From assembly GCA_964432875.1 (NCBI GenBank), contig CAYSPJ010000139.1, positions 1 to 12,712 on the forward strand: a stretch of DNA of 12,712 nt, given 5' to 3'. Positions 1 to 6,200 of this stretch are shown here, piece by piece. The position numbers and the translations under genes were made by a program. Source of the stretch: JACJYE01 sp964432875 (GTDB lineage Bacteria > Bacteroidota > Bacteroidia > Chitinophagales > Saprospiraceae). How positions within the stretch are numbered: position 1 is the stretch's first letter; every line of letters begins with the position of its first letter. Under the pieces are notes generated by a model that saw only the letters and a program-made list of their open reading frames with translations, was not told the origin of the DNA and did no database searches.

Positions 1-47
1 AGGAAACACACCTACAGCCCCCCCGGACATGCCGCTTGAAAACCTTC

Positions 48-55
48 CAAAAATA
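48..55 (-). promoter_or_regulatory. Possible leftward promoter, -7 element
   Basis: The minus strand reads TATTTTTG, a perfect match to the Bacteroidota -7 consensus TAnnTTTG. Upstream of it on the minus strand is GTGGATAA (overlapping the DnaA box), but no TTG lies at the usual -33 distance. An ATG at 30-28 on the minus strand stays open for ten codons to the window edge, so the promoter could serve a gene mostly outside the window. The missing -33 element keeps this tentative. Confidence 0.25.
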
Positions 56-60
56 GGGGC

Positions 61-69
61 TTATCCACA
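61..69 (+). other. Single consensus DnaA box
   Basis: The nine bases TTATCCACA match the high-affinity DnaA box exactly. It is the only perfect copy noticed; a one-mismatch copy (TTATCCACT) sits at 12458-12466. No cluster of boxes, AT-rich unwinding element or dnaA/dnaN gene is present, so this is not called as an origin. It may titrate DnaA, make the possible leftward promoter DnaA-responsive, or be chance: about 0.1 perfect copies are expected in a window this size. Confidence 0.35.
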
Positions 70-72
70 GTT

Positions 73-96
73 TTGCGATGATGAAAGTCATCGCAA
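73..96 (-). terminator. Perfect 9-bp hairpin after a leftward gene remnant
   Basis: TTGCGATGA (73-81) and TCATCGCAA (88-96) are perfect inverted repeats around a 6-base loop. On the minus strand the hairpin begins 8 bases after the TGA stop at 107-105 of the remnant frame. There is no run of T after the stem on either strand, so it may be an RNA-stabilising or weak terminator hairpin, or a protein-binding palindrome. Its position just after a stop codon favours a 3'-end role. Confidence 0.4.
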
Positions 97-104
97 CGCG
101 GCTT

Positions 105-221
105 TCAAAACCAACCCGAATGCCGCATCCATTCCACCGCCAGCATCCCCACATAGGTGCCGGTCGCATTGCCCAAGGTGCCAAAAGCTATAAAAAAGTG
201 ACGAAAATCGTTTTTTATGAA
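105..221 (-). pseudogene. C-terminal remnant of an unidentified leftward gene
   Basis: On the minus strand the frame from 221 to the TGA at 107-105 is open for 38 codons. Its last part reads GTLGNATGTYVGMLAVEWM and then RHSGWF, which resembles a glycine-rich membrane helix with a basic tail rather than random translation. Base composition changes from GC-rich (about 110-180) to AT-rich (about 189-235) inside the frame, and a TAG at 224-222 precedes it. This fits a gene whose 5' portion was lost when the region upstream of the TetR gene formed. No start codon suits a complete protein. I do not recognise the family. A chance open frame remains possible because it is short. Confidence 0.3.
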
Positions 222-230
222 CTAAATCGT
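201..230 (+). promoter_or_regulatory. Candidate operator/promoter region of the TetR-led operon
   Basis: An 11-base inverted repeat, ACGAAAATCGT (201-211), lies about 60 bases before the TetR start. Its right half, AAATCGT (205-211), recurs at 224-230, so the AT-rich region contains a palindrome and a direct half-site repeat 19 bases apart. TetR-family genes commonly bind such sites in their own promoters. TAACTTCA at 230-237 is a poor (6 of 8) match to the -7 consensus. The site is a guess from position and symmetry. Confidence 0.25.
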
Positions 231-271
231 AACTTCAAAGCGTTCTCTGTCAAAAAGCTCTAAGCATAGAC

Positions 272-871
272 ATGAGCACACCGACTAACAGCCCGAAATA
301 CGACGCCCTCCTGAGCACCGCCAAGCGCCTGTTTTGGAAGCACGGCATCCGGCGCGTCAGCATCGAGGAGATCTGCCGGGAGGCAGGGGTGAGCAAGATG
401 ACCTTTTACCGCTACTTCCCCAACAAGATCGAACTGGCGAAGGCCATGCTCGAGGGCATCTTTGAGGAAAGCATGCGCAATTATCGCGCGCTGATGGATC
501 AGGACATCCCCTTTGAAGAAAAGGTGCGGCAGCAATTGCACCAAAAATTCGAAGGCACGAGGGAAATCAGCGCCGAGCTGATCCGCGACATCTACTCCAA
601 CCAGGATTGGGGGCTGCTGGAGTTCATGCAACGCCACACTCAGGCCTCCATCACGACTATTCTGAACGACTACGCCCAAGCCCAGGAAAAAGGATGGATC
701 CGCCAGGGCCTCAACCTGAAGTTCCTGCTCTTCATCCTGCGCCAGATGCAGGCTTGGGTGACCGATGAAGAGCTGCTGGCCAGCTACGACGATACCACCG
801 ACCTGATTATGGAGATTGCCAATTTCTTTTTCTACGGCATTTTGCCCCCTAGCAAAACTCAGGATGAATAA
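272..871 (+). CDS. TetR/AcrR-family transcriptional regulator
   Basis: The 199-residue length is typical of one-component TetR repressors. The N-terminal helix-turn-helix is clear at about residues 27-53, with the family pattern of a conserved recognition helix (AGVSKMTFYRYFPNK), preceded by ALLSTAKRLFWKHG as helix 1. The remainder (about 60-199) is the variable, mostly helical ligand-binding and dimerisation domain, so the inducer cannot be read from sequence. The gene is first in a co-directional run of six, and its stop overlaps the next start by 8 bases (864-871), so it is almost certainly co-transcribed with the envelope genes. The inference is autoregulation of the operon in response to a lipophilic ligand or envelope state. 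The ATG at 272 sits directly before the HTH-bearing domain and after the AT-rich control region. The family is very secure; ligand and operator are unknown. Confidence 0.93.
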   Translation: MSTPTNSPKYDALLSTAKRLFWKHGIRRVSIEEICREAGVSKMTFYRYFPNKIELAKAMLEGIFEESMRNYRALMDQDIPFEEKVRQQLHQKFEGTREISAELIRDIYSNQDWGLLEFMQRHTQASITTILNDYAQAQEKGWIRQGLNLKFLLFILRQMQAWVTDEELLASYDDTTDLIMEIANFFFYGILPPSKTQDE

Positions 872-2024
872 AACTGCACTTATATTAGCTGTAGCGCTCC
901 TCCTGGCTATCTCATCTGCCAGCGGGCAGCAACTCGGCGGGCCGCCCCATGATACAGTGATCTTCAAAGGGCAGCTCATTTCCTGGAGCAACCTCAATTT
1001 CGCCAATGATCTGCCGCTCCAGTTTGGAGCGCGCTATTTGCCACAGCTCAATTACAACCTCAACCTAGCCCAAAACCGCTTGTTTGACCTGGAAGCATCG
1101 GCCAACTTGCTGGGCACGATGGGCTTCAACCCTTTCGACACTATTCAGGCCAGTGGCAACCTCAAGCCCTATCGCCTCTGGGCGCGGTATTCCAACGAGC
1201 AGATAGAATTCCGGCTCGGCTTGCAGAAGATCAACTTCGGCTCGGCCTCTCTGCTGCGGCCGCTGATGTGGTTTGACCAAATCGACCCACGCGACCCCAT
1301 CCAATTTACAGATGGCGTATGGGGGGCGCTTGGACGTTACTACTTCCTCAACAACGCCAATATCTGGGCGTGGGCCTTGTACGGCAATCAAAACCCACGC
1401 GGCTGGGAATTGGCGAAGCCCAATGCCCAGCGGCCAGAGTTTGGCGGCAGGTTTCAGCACCCCATCCCTAAAGGAGAGGCAGGCATCTCGGCCCACCACC
1501 GCGCTGCCGATACCCGCGGGCTTAATGAGGCAATCCCTGTCTTTGCCGCCGCTCCGGAAACCCGGCTCGGGTTGGATGTCAAGCTCGACCTCCTCATCGG
1601 CTGCTGGGCAGAGGCTTCCTGGACTGTCAACCACGAGGATTTGGGGGCATTCCGCCAGCAGGGATTGATCAACCTGGGCATGGATTATACCTTTGGCGTT
1701 GGCAACGGCTTGTACCTCATCTTCGAGCAGCTGTTGGCATCTCATGGCGAGCAGGCTTTTTCAGGGGCCAATTCCACATCCCTCTCCCTGCTTTCCTTGT
1801 CTTACCCCATTGGCCTTTTCGACCACCTCAGCGCTATCGTTTATTTTGACTGGGCCAACCAGGCTACCTACAATTTCGTCAACTGGAGAAAGCAATATGA
1901 CCATACGACCTTATTTTTCATGGCTTACTGGAATCCAAAAGACAATCGGATACCGACCCAAAACAGCACGCAAAACCTCTATTCAGGGATAGGCCTACAA
2001 ATCCTGTTCCTCTTCAACCATTAA
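864..2024 (+). CDS. Predicted outer-membrane beta-barrel protein of the envelope-transport operon
   Basis: The start is placed at 864 because the following residues form a classic signal peptide (MNKTALILAVALLLAISS, likely cleaved after SASG near residue 21); the open frame further upstream overlaps the TetR gene and looks non-coding. The 386-residue precursor lacks internal hydrophobic helices. It is rich in alternating aromatic/polar strands such as IEFRLGLQKINFG, ANIWAWALYG and NLYSGIGLQILFLF, the last close to the C-terminus as in outer-membrane barrels. A distinctive DQIDPRDP motif lies at about residues 138-145, followed by a GV-G-LGRYY stretch; DPRDP-type motifs occur in some porin-like proteins. 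Its start overlaps the TetR stop by 8 bases and its stop is 12 bases before the ATPase gene. The suggested role is the outer-membrane component or acceptor for what the ABC and LolA-like proteins move. Barrel location is well supported; the function is inferred from context only. Confidence 0.75.
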   Translation: MNKTALILAVALLLAISSASGQQLGGPPHDTVIFKGQLISWSNLNFANDLPLQFGARYLPQLNYNLNLAQNRLFDLEASANLLGTMGFNPFDTIQASGNLKPYRLWARYSNEQIEFRLGLQKINFGSASLLRPLMWFDQIDPRDPIQFTDGVWGALGRYYFLNNANIWAWALYGNQNPRGWELAKPNAQRPEFGGRFQHPIPKGEAGISAHHRAADTRGLNEAIPVFAAAPETRLGLDVKLDLLIGCWAEASWTVNHEDLGAFRQQGLINLGMDYTFGVGNGLYLIFEQLLASHGEQAFSGANSTSLSLLSLSYPIGLFDHLSAIVYFDWANQATYNFVNWRKQYDHTTLFFMAYWNPKDNRIPTQNSTQNLYSGIGLQILFLFNH

Positions 2025-2036
2025 CCAGCAACCAAT

Positions 2037-2744
2037 ATGTCAATGGCACCAATCATCAAGATCGAAAAACTCACTAAGCGCTTCCCGGTGGGGAACGGCG
2101 AGTTTACTGCCCTGCGGGACGTGGAGCTCGAATTTCAGAAAGGCGAGTTCACCGGCTTTGTCGGGCCGAGCGGGTCGGGGAAGACGACCTTGCTCAACAT
2201 CATCGGCTCGCTGGACGTGCCTACCGAGGGCGAGGTTACGGTCTTGGGCCAATCCATCGCCCACCTGACCCACAAGCAGTCTGCCCAATTGCGCAACCAG
2301 CACCTGGGCTTCATTTTCCAGACCTACAACCTCTTCCCGGTCTATACGGTATTTGAGAATGTCGAGTTTGCCCTCCTGCTGCAGCGCTTTACCGCTGCCG
2401 AGCGCCGCAAAGCCGTGCTGGACGCCCTGGAATGGGTTGGCCTGACCGACAAGATGAGCTCCAAGCCCGCGCAATTGTCGGGGGGAGAGAGCCAACGGGT
2501 GGCCATCGCCCGCGCCATGGTCAAGAAGCCCGCCATCGTGCTGGCCGACGAACCTACGGCCAACCTGGACTCGAAGAATTCGCACCATATCCTGCAAACC
2601 ATGCAACGGCTCAATACTGAACTCCAGACCACCTTCCTCTTCGCTACCCACGACGAGAAGGTCATGGCTTACCTGCGGCGTATCGTTTCGCTGGAAGATG
2701 GCCAGGTGGTCAAGGACGAACGGGCTGTTACAACAAAAATATAA
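2037..2744 (+). CDS. ABC transporter ATP-binding protein, LolD/MacB type
   Basis: This 235-residue protein is a complete nucleotide-binding domain that would power the two permeases encoded next. All motifs are intact: Walker A GPSGSGKTT (43-51), Q-loop Gln95, signature LSGGESQR (147-154), Walker B ending in DE at 171-172, the D-loop NLD (176-178) and the switch His205 (ATHD). The length and the segments around Q95 and the signature match the LolD/MacB/FtsE group, which pumps substrates out of the inner-membrane leaflet mechanically rather than through a channel. It lies 12 bases after the barrel gene and 4 bases before the first permease gene. The start at 2037 is used; the second ATG at 2043 is an equally possible start and changes two residues. 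lolD is not assigned because the operon also carries outer-membrane and regulator genes and may be a paralogue of the essential Lol system. Confidence 0.93.
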   Translation: MSMAPIIKIEKLTKRFPVGNGEFTALRDVELEFQKGEFTGFVGPSGSGKTTLLNIIGSLDVPTEGEVTVLGQSIAHLTHKQSAQLRNQHLGFIFQTYNLFPVYTVFENVEFALLLQRFTAAERRKAVLDALEWVGLTDKMSSKPAQLSGGESQRVAIARAMVKKPAIVLADEPTANLDSKNSHHILQTMQRLNTELQTTFLFATHDEKVMAYLRRIVSLEDGQVVKDERAVTTKI

Positions 2745-2748
2745 TGCC

Positions 2749-3918
2749 ATGCTGATCTTCAAGTTGGCCTTGCGAAACATCCTCGGCGCCGGCCTGCGCT
2801 CCTTCCTCAACATCGCCGTGTTGTCTTTCGCCTTCCTGGTCATCATCTGGCACAACGGCGTCATTGACGGCTGGAACCAACAGGCGCGCAATGACACCAT
2901 CGCCTGGGAAACTGGCCAGGGGCAAATTTGGCATCCCAGTTTCGACCCGCTGGATTACTTCTCCTATCAGGATGCCCACGCCCCTATCCCTGAGGCTTAT
3001 CAAGCGGCGATCGCCGCCGGGCATCTGGCCCCCATTCTGGTTGCCCAGGCATCGGCTTTCCCACAAGGCCGCATGCAGGGCGTCGTGCTCAAGGGTATCC
3101 CCCCCGGGCAAAGCATCCTGAGCATACCCACTGGCCGGTTTGAAAACGAAAGCGCCGCAGCACCTGCCTTGATTGGGCGGCGGATGGCCAAAATGCTCAA
3201 AATAACAGAAGGCGACCAGGTGCTGGTGCGCTGGCGCGACCAATACGGCACCTTCGACGCCCTGGAACTGACTATTGTCGGCATCTTCGATTGCAACGTA
3301 CCCTCCGTTGATGCTGGCCAGATTTGGCTCCCCCTCGGGCTGCTGCAAGAGATGCTGAGCATGAAGGACGAAGCGACTTTCCTCGTAGCGGGCGAAAGCT
3401 ATTCTCCTCCGCCAGCTGAGCCGTGGGTATTTAAAAACCTCGACTTCCTGCTGGCCGATCTCAATATGATTATCCAGTCGAAGCGAGGTTCGGGGGTCAT
3501 TATGTACGGCTTGCTGCTCATTATCGCTTTGCTGGCGATCTTTGACACCCAGGTGCTTTCGGTCTTCCGGCGGCAGAAGGAAATTGGCACCTACATCGCC
3601 TTGGGCATGACCCGGCGGCAAGTAGTCGGCATCTTCACCATAGAAGGTAGCGTGTATAGCATCCTGGCTATTTTGCTAGGGGCTGTTTACGGCGGGCCCC
3701 TTCTCTACTATCTCGCGAAAGTCGGCTGGGCGATGCCGGCGGGTAGCGATGAGATGGGCATTTCCATCGCTGATAAAATCTACCCCATTTTTGGGCTAGG
3801 GCTGGTGGCAACGACGGTGGCGCTGGTAATCATATCGGCTACTATCGTAAGCTTTTTGCCGGCGCGAAAAATCGCCAAACTCAATCCAACGGACGCTATA
3901 AAAGGTAAAATACAATGA
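2749..3918 (+). CDS. FtsX/LolC-like ABC transporter permease (first subunit)
   Basis: The ATG at 2749 is chosen because it opens directly into MLIFKLALRNILG, a typical start of these permeases; the frame upstream lies inside the ATPase gene. The 389-residue protein has the MacB/LolC layout: one transmembrane segment at about 16-34, a periplasmic domain of about 210 residues, then three helices at roughly 250-272, 293-322 and 345-370. The cytoplasmic coupling segment RRQKEIGTYIALGMTRRQV (about 274-292) follows helix 2, the hallmark of the FtsX-type domain that contacts the ATPase. The basic C-terminal PARKIAKLNPTDAI element is also standard. The last four bases ATGA overlap the start of the second permease, which implies translational coupling and a heterodimer. 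Family assignment is secure; whether the cargo is lipoprotein, lipid or another hydrophobic molecule cannot be read. Confidence 0.92.
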   Translation: MLIFKLALRNILGAGLRSFLNIAVLSFAFLVIIWHNGVIDGWNQQARNDTIAWETGQGQIWHPSFDPLDYFSYQDAHAPIPEAYQAAIAAGHLAPILVAQASAFPQGRMQGVVLKGIPPGQSILSIPTGRFENESAAAPALIGRRMAKMLKITEGDQVLVRWRDQYGTFDALELTIVGIFDCNVPSVDAGQIWLPLGLLQEMLSMKDEATFLVAGESYSPPPAEPWVFKNLDFLLADLNMIIQSKRGSGVIMYGLLLIIALLAIFDTQVLSVFRRQKEIGTYIALGMTRRQVVGIFTIEGSVYSILAILLGAVYGGPLLYYLAKVGWAMPAGSDEMGISIADKIYPIFGLGLVATTVALVIISATIVSFLPARKIAKLNPTDAIKGKIQ

Positions 3919-5189
3919 TCCAGTTTTTGATTAAAGGCATCATCAGAGACAAGAACCGGAGCGTGCTGCCGGCCATCGTCGTCTCCATCGGGGTGTTCCT
4001 CACCGTGCTGTTCAGCGCTTGGTTTGCTGGTGTTTTCAGCGACATGATCAAGGTCAATGCCAATTTCACGGCGGGCCACGTCAAGGTCATGACCCGCGCC
4101 TATGCCGATAATGCCGAGCAGCTGCCCAACGACCTGGCCATCGTCGAAGTGAGCGAGCTGATGAACGACCTGGAGGCTGCCTACCCGGAAATGGAGTGGG
4201 TGCAGCGCATCCATTTTGGCGGGCTGCTGGACGTGCCCGATGAACATGGGGATACCCGTGGCCAAGGCATGGCTACCGGACAAGGCATTGATTTCTTTTC
4301 TCCAGGCAGCAATGAGCCCGAGCGCATGAACATCCCTCAGTCTATTGTTCAAGGCACCTTGCCCGAGCAGCCTGGTGAAGCCCTCATCAGCAACGACTTT
4401 GCCGAGCGCTTCAGCCTGCAACCGGGCGACACCATCACCTTGTTCAGCTCTACTATGAATGGAGGGATGACTTTTGCCAACTTCTCCATCGCCGGCACGG
4501 TGCGCTTTGGCATGAAAGCCCTCGACCGCGGCGCTATCCTCATCGACATCACAGATGCCCAAACGGCGCTGGATATGGAGGATGCGGCGGGAGAAGTATT
4601 GGGATACTTCAAAGAAGGCGGTTATGATGAAGCAAAAGCACTAGCCATCAAAGAAACCTTCAACGCGGGCTACGAAGCTGACCCGGATGAGTTTGCCCCC
4701 CTGATGCTCCGGCTCAACGATCAAAGCGGCTTGGGGGGGTATTTGGCCATCGCCAATAAGATGGTCAGCATCATGATTTTCGTCCTGGTATTGGCCTTGT
4801 CAATCGTGCTTTGGAATACCGGCCTGATCGGCGGCCTGCGCCGCTACAATGAATTCGGCATCCGCCTGGCGATGGGGGAAGAAAAGAAACACATCTTCCG
4901 TAGCCTGCTCACCGAATCCATTGTCATTGGGGTCATCGGGTCGGTTGTCGGCACGGCCTTTGGCCTGGCTGCTGCTTGGTATCTCCAGGAATATGGCCTG
5001 AACTTTGGCTCTGCCATCCAAGGCGGCAGCATGATGATGCCCGAAACCTTCCGCGCCGACATCCGGGCTGAAGCTTTCTATATCGGGTTTATCCCCGGCT
5101 TGTTTTCTATGGTGTTGGGCAACGCCCTTTCCGGGATCGGGATTTATAGAAGGAACACGGCGCAGTTGTTCAAAGAGCTGAGCGTGTGA
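3915..5189 (+). CDS. FtsX/LolE-like ABC transporter permease (second subunit)
   Basis: At 424 residues it has the same plan as its neighbour: helix 1 at about 17-42, a larger periplasmic domain (about 43-278), and helices at about 281-302, 331-357 and 387-408. The coupling segment RRYNEFGIRLAMGEEKKHI (about 309-327) is present. The periplasmic opening FTAGHVKVMTRAYADN matches the pattern of permeases annotated as lipoprotein-releasing (GH-k-m-r-y after helix 1). The two permeases differ clearly in sequence, so they resemble a LolC/LolE heterodimer rather than a MacB homodimer. The gene begins inside the last codons of the first permease (ATGA). A 55-base gap separates it from the LolA-like gene. 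The substrate is unknown; the lipoprotein reading comes from fold class and from the carrier gene downstream. Confidence 0.92.
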   Translation: MIQFLIKGIIRDKNRSVLPAIVVSIGVFLTVLFSAWFAGVFSDMIKVNANFTAGHVKVMTRAYADNAEQLPNDLAIVEVSELMNDLEAAYPEMEWVQRIHFGGLLDVPDEHGDTRGQGMATGQGIDFFSPGSNEPERMNIPQSIVQGTLPEQPGEALISNDFAERFSLQPGDTITLFSSTMNGGMTFANFSIAGTVRFGMKALDRGAILIDITDAQTALDMEDAAGEVLGYFKEGGYDEAKALAIKETFNAGYEADPDEFAPLMLRLNDQSGLGGYLAIANKMVSIMIFVLVLALSIVLWNTGLIGGLRRYNEFGIRLAMGEEKKHIFRSLLTESIVIGVIGSVVGTAFGLAAAWYLQEYGLNFGSAIQGGSMMMPETFRADIRAEAFYIGFIPGLFSMVLGNALSGIGIYRRNTAQLFKELSV

Positions 5190-5244
5190 CGACTTTAAGG
5201 ACCAAACACTCGCAGCTATAGTCACCACTAAAAAAACGAATATC

Positions 5245-5982
5245 ATGAAACAAACAACGCTTGCCATCTTATTGGCCATCTTGCTTCCGATGATTGCTTT
5301 GGCGCAAAACGCCGATGAGATTTTGCGGAAAGTAGAGCAAAACCTCTCCTCCAACAATCGGGTCTTCGAGTCGGAGATGATCATTCATGGCCGCCGGAGC
5401 AGCCGCACCATCACCTCCCGTTCGTACAGCGAGGGGGATAGGAAATCTTTCACCGAATACCTTTCACCGGCCAGGGAGGCTGGCACAAAGATGCTCAAGC
5501 TCGAAAACCAGCTCTGGATCTATTCTCCGGCCACTGACCGCACCATCCAGATATCCGGGCACATGCTGCGGCAGTCCGTCATGGGCTCCGACCTTTCGTA
5601 TGAGGACATGATGGATGACCGCAAGCTCACCGAGGTCTATGCGGCAAAAGTCGTCGGTCAGGAAACCCTCGACGGCCGTAAGGCTCAGGTGCTCGAACTG
5701 AACGCCAAGGTAGAGGACGTCGCCTACCACCGCCGGAAAATGTGGGTAGATATCGAGCGCCTGGTGCCGCTACAAGAAGAGCTCTACGCCAAGAGCGGGC
5801 AACTGCTCAAGCGCACGGTCTTTTCGGATGTACAGAAAATACAGGGCCGCTGGTTTCCTATGAAGGTGCTATACAAAGACCTGCTCAAAACCGGAGCAGG
5901 CACCGAATTCCGCATGACGAGCGTGAAATTCGATCAGGAAATCCCGGAGTATCTGTTTACAAAGGCGGCTTTGAAGCAGTAG
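5245..5982 (+). CDS. Outer membrane lipoprotein-sorting protein, LolA-like periplasmic carrier
   Basis: This 245-residue precursor has a clear signal peptide (residues 1-20, cleavage after ALA) with no lipobox cysteine, so the product should be soluble in the periplasm. The mature part matches the LolA_like family usually annotated as outer membrane lipoprotein-sorting protein (Pfam LolA_like, from memory). Recognisable stretches are RKSFTEYLSPAREAGTKML (67-85), LWIYSPATDRT (90-100), SGHMLRQSVMGSDLSYEDM (104-122) and GRWFPMKV (201-208). Proteins of this fold form an open beta-barrel half with a hydrophobic cavity that holds acyl chains. The family often sits next to RND/MMPL or ABC exporters, and here it is last in an ABC operon. 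The inferred role is shuttling cargo from the permeases to the outer membrane. It differs from canonical LolA in length and motifs, so lolA is not assigned. The 55-base gap upstream shows no convincing promoter. Confidence 0.88.
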   Translation: MKQTTLAILLAILLPMIALAQNADEILRKVEQNLSSNNRVFESEMIIHGRRSSRTITSRSYSEGDRKSFTEYLSPAREAGTKMLKLENQLWIYSPATDRTIQISGHMLRQSVMGSDLSYEDMMDDRKLTEVYAAKVVGQETLDGRKAQVLELNAKVEDVAYHRRKMWVDIERLVPLQEELYAKSGQLLKRTVFSDVQKIQGRWFPMKVLYKDLLKTGAGTEFRMTSVKFDQEIPEYLFTKAALKQ

Positions 5983-5996
5983 GGCATCGCCCCGCA

Positions 5997-6065
5997 GCCG
6001 TTTCAGGTGACATCTCCACACCCGCGCACTCCCACCAGCAGGTGGATGGTGTAATCTGAAACGGC
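5997..6065. repeat. 69-base structured inverted repeat between convergent genes
   Basis: GCCGTTTCAG (5997-6006) and CTGAAACGGC (6056-6065) are perfect 10-base inverted repeats. Inside them, partial pairing continues (ACATC against GGTGT, with wobbles), and a second small hairpin CCACC-AGCA-GGTGG lies at 6032-6045. The element starts 14 bases after the stop of the LolA-like gene. No T-run follows on the plus strand, so it is not a standard intrinsic terminator. It could be a 3'-end stabilising structure, a non-coding RNA or a dispersed palindromic element. Confidence 0.5.
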
Positions 6066-6098
6066 GTGGTCAGGGGCAGTTCACCGTCCTATGATTCT

Positions 6099-6140
6099 AC
6101 AAAACCAAACCAGCCCCGCGAGTCTCCTCGCGAGGCGGCT
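6099..6140 (-). terminator. Hairpin terminator of the lipoprotein gene, possibly bidirectional
   Basis: CCCCGCGAG (6114-6122) pairs with CTCGCGAGG (6127-6135) at 8 of 9 positions around a TCTC loop, and an outer AGCC/GGCT pair (6112-6115, 6137-6140) can compete. On the minus strand the stem is followed by the T-rich GGTTTGGTTTTGT, and it lies about 60 bases beyond the lipoprotein stop. It could also end readthrough from the operon to its left, though no T-run follows on the plus strand. Confidence 0.5.
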
Positions 6141-6200
6141 TATCATAACCCCAAAAAACATATTCTCCGAGCTAATTCTTCAGCCTTAGTACTTGCGGCA

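Noticed and set aside
1..30. Start of a leftward protein-coding gene at an ATG on the minus strand
   Set aside because: Only ten codons are visible before the window edge, so coding cannot be judged; the possible promoter is listed instead.
61..96. Replication origin
   Set aside because: There is only one consensus DnaA box, with no cluster, no unwinding element and no replication genes in view.
78..263. Plus-strand open frame of 61 codons upstream of the TetR gene
   Set aside because: The translation is rich in Pro and His with no protein-like pattern, and it runs through the hairpin and the AT-rich control region. The opposite strand reads better.
260..1006. Long minus-strand open frame across the TetR gene
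   Set aside because: It lies antisense to a clear TetR-family protein and the start of the barrel gene, and its translation shows no domain. It is a by-product of GC-rich codons.
3780..4562. Long minus-strand open frame across the permease genes
   Set aside because: It is antisense to well-defined membrane proteins and has no recognisable motifs; its His/Asp-rich content is the mirror of the sense codons.
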